Positions 6,177 through 9,617 of a DNA stretch of 9,617 bases are shown piece by piece. This stretch comes from Fusobacterium sp. (GTDB taxonomy: Bacteria; Fusobacteriota; Fusobacteriia; Fusobacteriales; Fusobacteriaceae), in assembly GCA_020024855.1 (NCBI GenBank), contig JAHHTB010000070.1, positions 1 to 9,617 of the forward strand. Direction: 5' to 3'. Made by a program: the position numbers and the translations under genes. The notes beneath the pieces are model-generated. The model saw only the letters and a list, made by a program, of their open reading frames with translations, searched no databases and was not told where the DNA came from. Each line of letters begins with the position of its first letter. Position 1 is the stretch's first letter.

Positions 6177-7559
6177 TTACATCCTTTCCAAAAATTCTTC
6201 CAAGTTTTTTAAGTAAATTAATTTTAACTTATATTCTTTTTTTTCTATCTCTTTCCTATTCGCTTCAGGAACATATACACCTTTAAATCCTAATTTTTCA
6301 AGTTCCCTCAATCTTTTATCTATAAAAAATGCTTTTCTTATTTCTCCTCTAAGCCCAAGCTCACCTATAGCAGCTATTTTTTGACTTATTTCCACATTTT
6401 TATAAACAGAAAGTAAAGATATAAGAGCTCCCAAATCTGCTGATGGATCTTTTATAGATATTCCTCCAGGAATATTTATGAAAACATCTTTCATTCCTAA
6501 ATTCATACCCATTCTTTTTTCACCTATTGCCATAAGAATCTGTATCCTATTTCTATCAAATCCTTGAACTATTCTTTTGGGTATTCCTATTCCTCCACTT
6601 TCAGTAAGAAGACTCTGTATTTCTAATAAGAAAACTTTCGTTCCTTCTAATACTGGAACAATCATACTTCCTATATTTTTTTCTTCTCTTTCACTTAAAA
6701 AAAACTCAGATGAATTTTGAACCTCTTTCATCCCATCTTCTTCCATACTATAAACTGCAAGTTCATTAGTTGAACCAAACCTATTTTTTGTACTTCTCAA
6801 AATTCTATAAAAAAGTCCCTCTTCACCTTCAAAACTGAAAACAGCATCAACCATATGCTCTAATAATTTAGGACCTGCAACCTTACCATCTTTTGTTATA
6901 TGTCCCACTATAAAAAATGATATCCCCAATTTTTTAGCTAATTCTACTATTTTTAAAGTTGCTTCTCTTATCTGAGTTGGTGTCCCTGCTATTGAATCAC
7001 TATTTTCACTATAAAGAGTTTGTATTGAGTCAACAATTACTACTTTTGGTTTTTTTATAGAAATATATTCTGATATTTTATCTATATCTGTTTCTGACAT
7101 AAGATAAAGGGTTTTACTTTTTATTCCAAGTCTTTCCCCTCTACTTTTTATCTGAGCTGGTGACTCCTCTCCTGAAACATATAAAACCTCTCCATACTCA
7201 CTATACTCTTTAGCCATTTGTAAAAGAAGTGTTGATTTTCCTATTCCAGGATTTCCTGTTAAAAGGATTACCTCCCCTTGAACAAGCCCACCACCAAGAA
7301 GTCTATCAAATTCACTTTGTTTTGTTTTAAATCTAAAGTTTTCTTCTATTTTTATATTTGAAAAAGGAGAAACTTTTTTTTCTGTATCAACTAAAGATAA
7401 TGAATTTTTATTAATTTTAGAAGATGTTCCAACTGATAAAGATAGATCTTCCTGTTCTTCCATAGTTCCCCATGCTCCACAGTTCATACATTTCCCTAAC
7501 CATTTAGATGCTTTATAGCCACATTCACTACATACATATACTGATTTACCTTTACCCAT
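6177..7559 (-). CDS. radA: DNA repair protein RadA (Sms), branch-migration ATPase
   Basis: RecA-related ATPase that drives branch migration during homologous recombination and repair. Domains seen: an N-terminal zinc finger C10-x2-C13-x10-C24-x2-C27; Walker A GNPGIGKST (102-110); Walker B-like VVIVDS (173-178); the RadA-specific KNRFG motif (258-262); and a C-terminal Lon-protease-like domain (about 285-460) with the block SADLGALISLLS. The Lon-like domain is a structural, non-proteolytic module in RadA. The length of 460 residues matches the family. ATG at 7559 has AAGGTG five bases upstream and lies 15 bases after coaD. The disA gene follows after 3 bases, and its ribosome binding site overlaps the final codons here. 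No defects seen. Confidence 0.97.
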   Translation of the reverse strand: MGKGKSVYVCSECGYKASKWLGKCMNCGAWGTMEEQEDLSLSVGTSSKINKNSLSLVDTEKKVSPFSNIKIEENFRFKTKQSEFDRLLGGGLVQGEVILLTGNPGIGKSTLLLQMAKEYSEYGEVLYVSGEESPAQIKSRGERLGIKSKTLYLMSETDIDKISEYISIKKPKVVIVDSIQTLYSENSDSIAGTPTQIREATLKIVELAKKLGISFFIVGHITKDGKVAGPKLLEHMVDAVFSFEGEEGLFYRILRSTKNRFGSTNELAVYSMEEDGMKEVQNSSEFFLSEREEKNIGSMIVPVLEGTKVFLLEIQSLLTESGGIGIPKRIVQGFDRNRIQILMAIGEKRMGMNLGMKDVFINIPGGISIKDPSADLGALISLLSVYKNVEISQKIAAIGELGLRGEIRKAFFIDKRLRELEKLGFKGVYVPEANRKEIEKKEYKLKLIYLKNLEEFLERM

Positions 7560-7574
7560 TCTCTCACCTTTTTA

Positions 7575-8069
7575 CTACCTAGGTTTATAATTTTTTCCTC
7601 TTTCTACTACCATCTCAGCTATTTTTTCATCAACATATGCTGTTACTTTTCCACCATATCTTGCAATCTCTCTTGCTGCTGTCGAACTTACATAAATATA
7701 TTCTTTAAGTGCTGGAAGAAAAATAGTATCAACTTTACCACTAGATATATCCATATTTCCACTAGCAAAATAAAGTTCTAATCCACAATCCTCTACTGTT
7801 CTTATTCCTCTTACAATAGTATTTATTCCTTTTTCTTCACAATAATTTACAATAAGTCCTGAATATGCTTCTATCTCTATATTATCACATCTTTCTAAAA
7901 CTTTACTAATCATTTCTTTTCTTTCTTCAAGTGTAAACCAATACTTTTTTTCACTATTATTTGATACAAGTATCACAAGTTTATCAAAAAGTTTACTAGC
8001 TCTTTCTATTATATCTTGATGTCCTTTTGTTATTGGATCAAAACTTCCTGCATATACTCCTATTTTCAC
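7575..8069 (-). CDS. coaD: Phosphopantetheine adenylyltransferase
   Basis: Catalyses the fourth step of coenzyme A synthesis: 4'-phosphopantetheine plus ATP gives dephospho-CoA plus pyrophosphate. It is a cytoplasmic nucleotidyltransferase, usually hexameric. Seen: the N-terminal AGSFDPITKGH (8-18) with the TxGH nucleotide-binding motif, IVRGIR (89-94), and YVSSTAAREIA (126-136), which corresponds to the C-terminal ATP-binding ISS/T motif. The length of 164 residues is typical. The usual block after RGxR (DFxxE) is changed to EDCGLELYFA, a divergent stretch in an otherwise normal enzyme. The start is GTG at 8069, fixed by GGAGG (8080-8076) six bases upstream; that site overlaps the rng stop TAG. 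The spacing of 10 bases to rng and 15 to radA puts it in the same operon. Confidence 0.95.
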   Translation of the reverse strand: MKIGVYAGSFDPITKGHQDIIERASKLFDKLVILVSNNSEKKYWFTLEERKEMISKVLERCDNIEIEAYSGLIVNYCEEKGINTIVRGIRTVEDCGLELYFASGNMDISSGKVDTIFLPALKEYIYVSSTAAREIARYGGKVTAYVDEKIAEMVVERGKNYKPR

Positions 8070-8079
8070 TAATAGCCTC

Positions 8080-9546
8080 CTATTTTCCTAAGAATATATC
8101 ATATCCTGTAATATTATTTATCTCCTCAGAAGAAAGAGAAAGTTCTTTTCCTCTATTTTTTAAATAATCAACCATAATGTCAAAATATACTTCTTTTATT
8201 TTTGTTATTACTCTTTTTGAAGAAGCTATTTTTATCTGTCTTATATCTTTTTCTTCTGCTACTTTTTTAAAATCTTTTATTATTTCCTCTATTATTGAAT
8301 CAACTGATTTAACCTTACCTTTACCATGACAAGTAGGACATTCTTCTTCATAAAAATAACTTAAATTTCTTCCTACTCTTTTTCTTGTCATCTCCACAAG
8401 CCCTAAATCAGTAAAATGAACAATATTATTTTTTATTCTATCTTTCTTTAACTCTGAATCAAGTTGTTGAAGAACTAAATCTTTATCTTCTTGAAGCTTC
8501 ATATCAATAAAATCAATTATTATTATTCCACTCAAATTTCTTAATCTTAATTGTTTTGGAATTTCTCTTGCTGCATCAAGATTAGTATTAAGAACTGTTT
8601 TTTCAAGATTAAAACTTCCTGTATTTTTTCCTGTATTTACGTCTACTGTAACAAGAGCCTCTGTTTTTTCAATTACTAGATAGCCTCCACAGTCAAGCCA
8701 AACAAATTTATCTAATGCTTTTTCTATCTCTTTATTTACATTATATTCATCAAAAATATCTCTATTTTCATCAAATAATTTTACTTTCGTTTTAAAGTTA
8801 CTTTCACTAAAAGCATTTATATAGTCTATTATTTCCCAATAAACTTCTTCATTATCAACAATAAGTTCATCTATATCATTTGATAATATATCTCTTAATA
8901 TTGTTGTTACAATACTATTATCATTATATAAAACTTCCCCTATTGCTGCCTTTGAAATTTTTCTCTCTATATCTTCCCATTTTTTTACAAGATAACTTAT
9001 TTCTCTTTCAAAATGATAAACTGATTTTCCTTGAGCTGCTGTTCTTATAATCACACCCATTTTGGCTGGTTTTATTTCTTCAAAAATTTCTTGAAGTCTT
9101 GTTCTTTCTTCTTCATCTTTTATTTTTTTAGATATTGCAATATGATCACTATTTGGCATAAGAACAACATATTTTCCTGGTATTGTAAAGTTAGTAGTTA
9201 CTCTCGCTCCTTTTGTTCCTCTTGGAACATTTAAAACTTGAACTACAACCTTATCTCCTACTGTAAGAAGTTCCTCTATTGGTTTTCCACTATTTACTAT
9301 TCCATTAAGATATTTTTCTTCAAATTCTCTTAAATCATCTACAAAAAGAAAACTATTTTTCTCAAGTCCTATATCTACAAAAGCTGACTCCATACCAGGA
9401 AGAACATTAGCAACACGTCCACTATAAATATTTTTTATTATATTTGATTCGTCTTCTCTTTCTGTAAGAACTTCCACTACTCTTTGATCTTCTATTATTG
9501 CAGCTCTTTTTTGAAAATTATTAAAATTTATAACTATTCTATTCAT
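8080..9546 (-). CDS. rng: Ribonuclease G/E family endoribonuclease
   Basis: Single-strand-specific endoribonuclease of the RNase E/G family, acting in rRNA maturation and mRNA turnover. Numbered from the ATG at 9546 (488 residues): an S1-like RNA-binding region (about 40-115), a 5'-sensor/RNase H-like region, catalytic Asp 302 in VTVDVNTGK and Asp 345 in IIIDFIDMK (the equivalents of E. coli RNase E D303 and D346), and the zinc-link CPTC (403-406) followed by HGKGKV. The length fits RNase G without the long RNase E scaffold tail. A TTG at 9552 would add two residues but touches GAGTGA (9558-9553). ATG has six bases of spacing and gives the usual MNRIVIN start. It follows an unidentified gene by 2 bases and precedes coaD by 10. 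Confidence 0.95.
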   Translation of the reverse strand: MNRIVINFNNFQKRAAIIEDQRVVEVLTEREDESNIIKNIYSGRVANVLPGMESAFVDIGLEKNSFLFVDDLREFEEKYLNGIVNSGKPIEELLTVGDKVVVQVLNVPRGTKGARVTTNFTIPGKYVVLMPNSDHIAISKKIKDEEERTRLQEIFEEIKPAKMGVIIRTAAQGKSVYHFEREISYLVKKWEDIERKISKAAIGEVLYNDNSIVTTILRDILSNDIDELIVDNEEVYWEIIDYINAFSESNFKTKVKLFDENRDIFDEYNVNKEIEKALDKFVWLDCGGYLVIEKTEALVTVDVNTGKNTGSFNLEKTVLNTNLDAAREIPKQLRLRNLSGIIIIDFIDMKLQEDKDLVLQQLDSELKKDRIKNNIVHFTDLGLVEMTRKRVGRNLSYFYEEECPTCHGKGKVKSVDSIIEEIIKDFKKVAEEKDIRQIKIASSKRVITKIKEVYFDIMVDYLKNRGKELSLSSEEINNITGYDIFLGK

Positions 9547-9548
9547 TT

Positions 9549-9617
9549 TCAATCACTCAATTCTTTTTCTAAAATATCTTTTCTAAAATATCTTTTTCCA
9601 TTTACATCTATTTCAGA
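9549..9617 (-). CDS. C-terminal end of an unidentified protein (partial, runs off the window)
   Basis: An open frame enters from the window edge and stops at TGA (9551-9549), two bases before the rng ATG. Only the last 22 residues are visible: SEIDVNGKRYFRKDIL and a short acidic/basic tail EKELSD. The tight spacing, and the location of the rng ribosome binding site inside this frame, support a real co-transcribed gene. In other bacteria RNase E/G genes often follow radical-SAM or DUF2344 genes, but these residues do not allow identification. The tail is built on a 14-bp tandem repeat. Confidence 0.6.
   Translation of the reverse strand, partial: SEIDVNGKRYFRKDILEKELSD
9553..9558 (-). promoter_or_regulatory. 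Ribosome binding site deciding the rng start
   Basis: GAGTGA (9558-9553) is the only purine-rich Shine-Dalgarno-like element near the start. It abuts the TTG at 9552 and lies six bases before the ATG at 9546, so ATG is the better start. It overlaps the last codons of the preceding gene. Confidence 0.6.
9565..9592. repeat. 14-bp perfect tandem repeat, two copies
   Basis: The plus strand reads TTTTCTAAAATATC twice in tandem (9565-9578 and 9579-9592), followed by a T run. It lies within the 3' end of the partial gene. Because 14 is not a multiple of three, the two copies are read in different frames (as YFRK-type and DILEK-type residues). Gain or loss of one unit would change the protein's last residues. 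Confidence 0.85.

Noticed and set aside
9547..9552. rng starting at the TTG at 9552
   Set aside because: It abuts the only Shine-Dalgarno-like element. The ATG at 9546 has better spacing and the usual MN-x-IVIN start of RNase G proteins.

Overview
The window looks like a piece of a Fusobacteriota chromosome (Fusobacterium/Cetobacterium type). This is inferred from very low G+C, Lys/Glu/Ile-rich proteins, strong AGGAGG-type ribosome binding sites, and fusobacterial-looking CoaD, S9/L13 and RNase G sequences. I ran no database search. Every convincing gene lies on the minus strand, so transcription runs from high to low coordinates. There is no mobile element, CRISPR array, tRNA or rRNA.

In transcription order there are three blocks. 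(1) Positions 9617-5121: the tail of an unidentified gene, then an RNase G/E-family ribonuclease (rng), coaD, radA and disA. They are separated by 2-15 bases and end at a rho-independent terminator (5115-5070). This is a housekeeping operon joining RNA decay, CoA synthesis, recombination repair and c-di-AMP signalling. (2) Positions 5047-1133: a copper-resistance operon with its own sigma70-type promoter and a G/C-rich dyad that is probably the CsoR operator. It holds a 41-codon ORF encoding the first half of a heavy-metal-associated (HMA) domain, the Cu(I) ATPase copA, the repressor csoR, and a cysteine-cluster protein. (3) Positions 1074-69: the ribosomal-protein operon rplM-rpsI, with a perfect-consensus promoter, a structured leader suited to L13 autoregulation, and a strong terminator.

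The most interesting point is the copZ-like/copA junction. The 41-codon ORF stops in the middle of its HMA domain. Its TGA overlaps the copA ATG (ATGA), and a correctly phased A AAA AAG heptamer, the dnaX-type -1 slippery sequence, lies 3 bases before the stop. A -1 shift there joins the half domain to copA and would give a CopA with three metal-binding CxxC modules. The copA ATG itself has no visible Shine-Dalgarno sequence, while the small ORF has a good one. This may be a programmed frameshift, transcriptional slippage, a switchable A6 tract, a fixed frameshift, or an assembly error.

No gene-free stretch exceeds 300 bases. The longest are 968-1132 (rplM promoter and leader, plus A+T-rich sequence at 1075-1132 with no convincing terminator) and 4972-5120 (disA terminator, cop promoter and operator). 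Bases 1-68 hold nothing I can assign.
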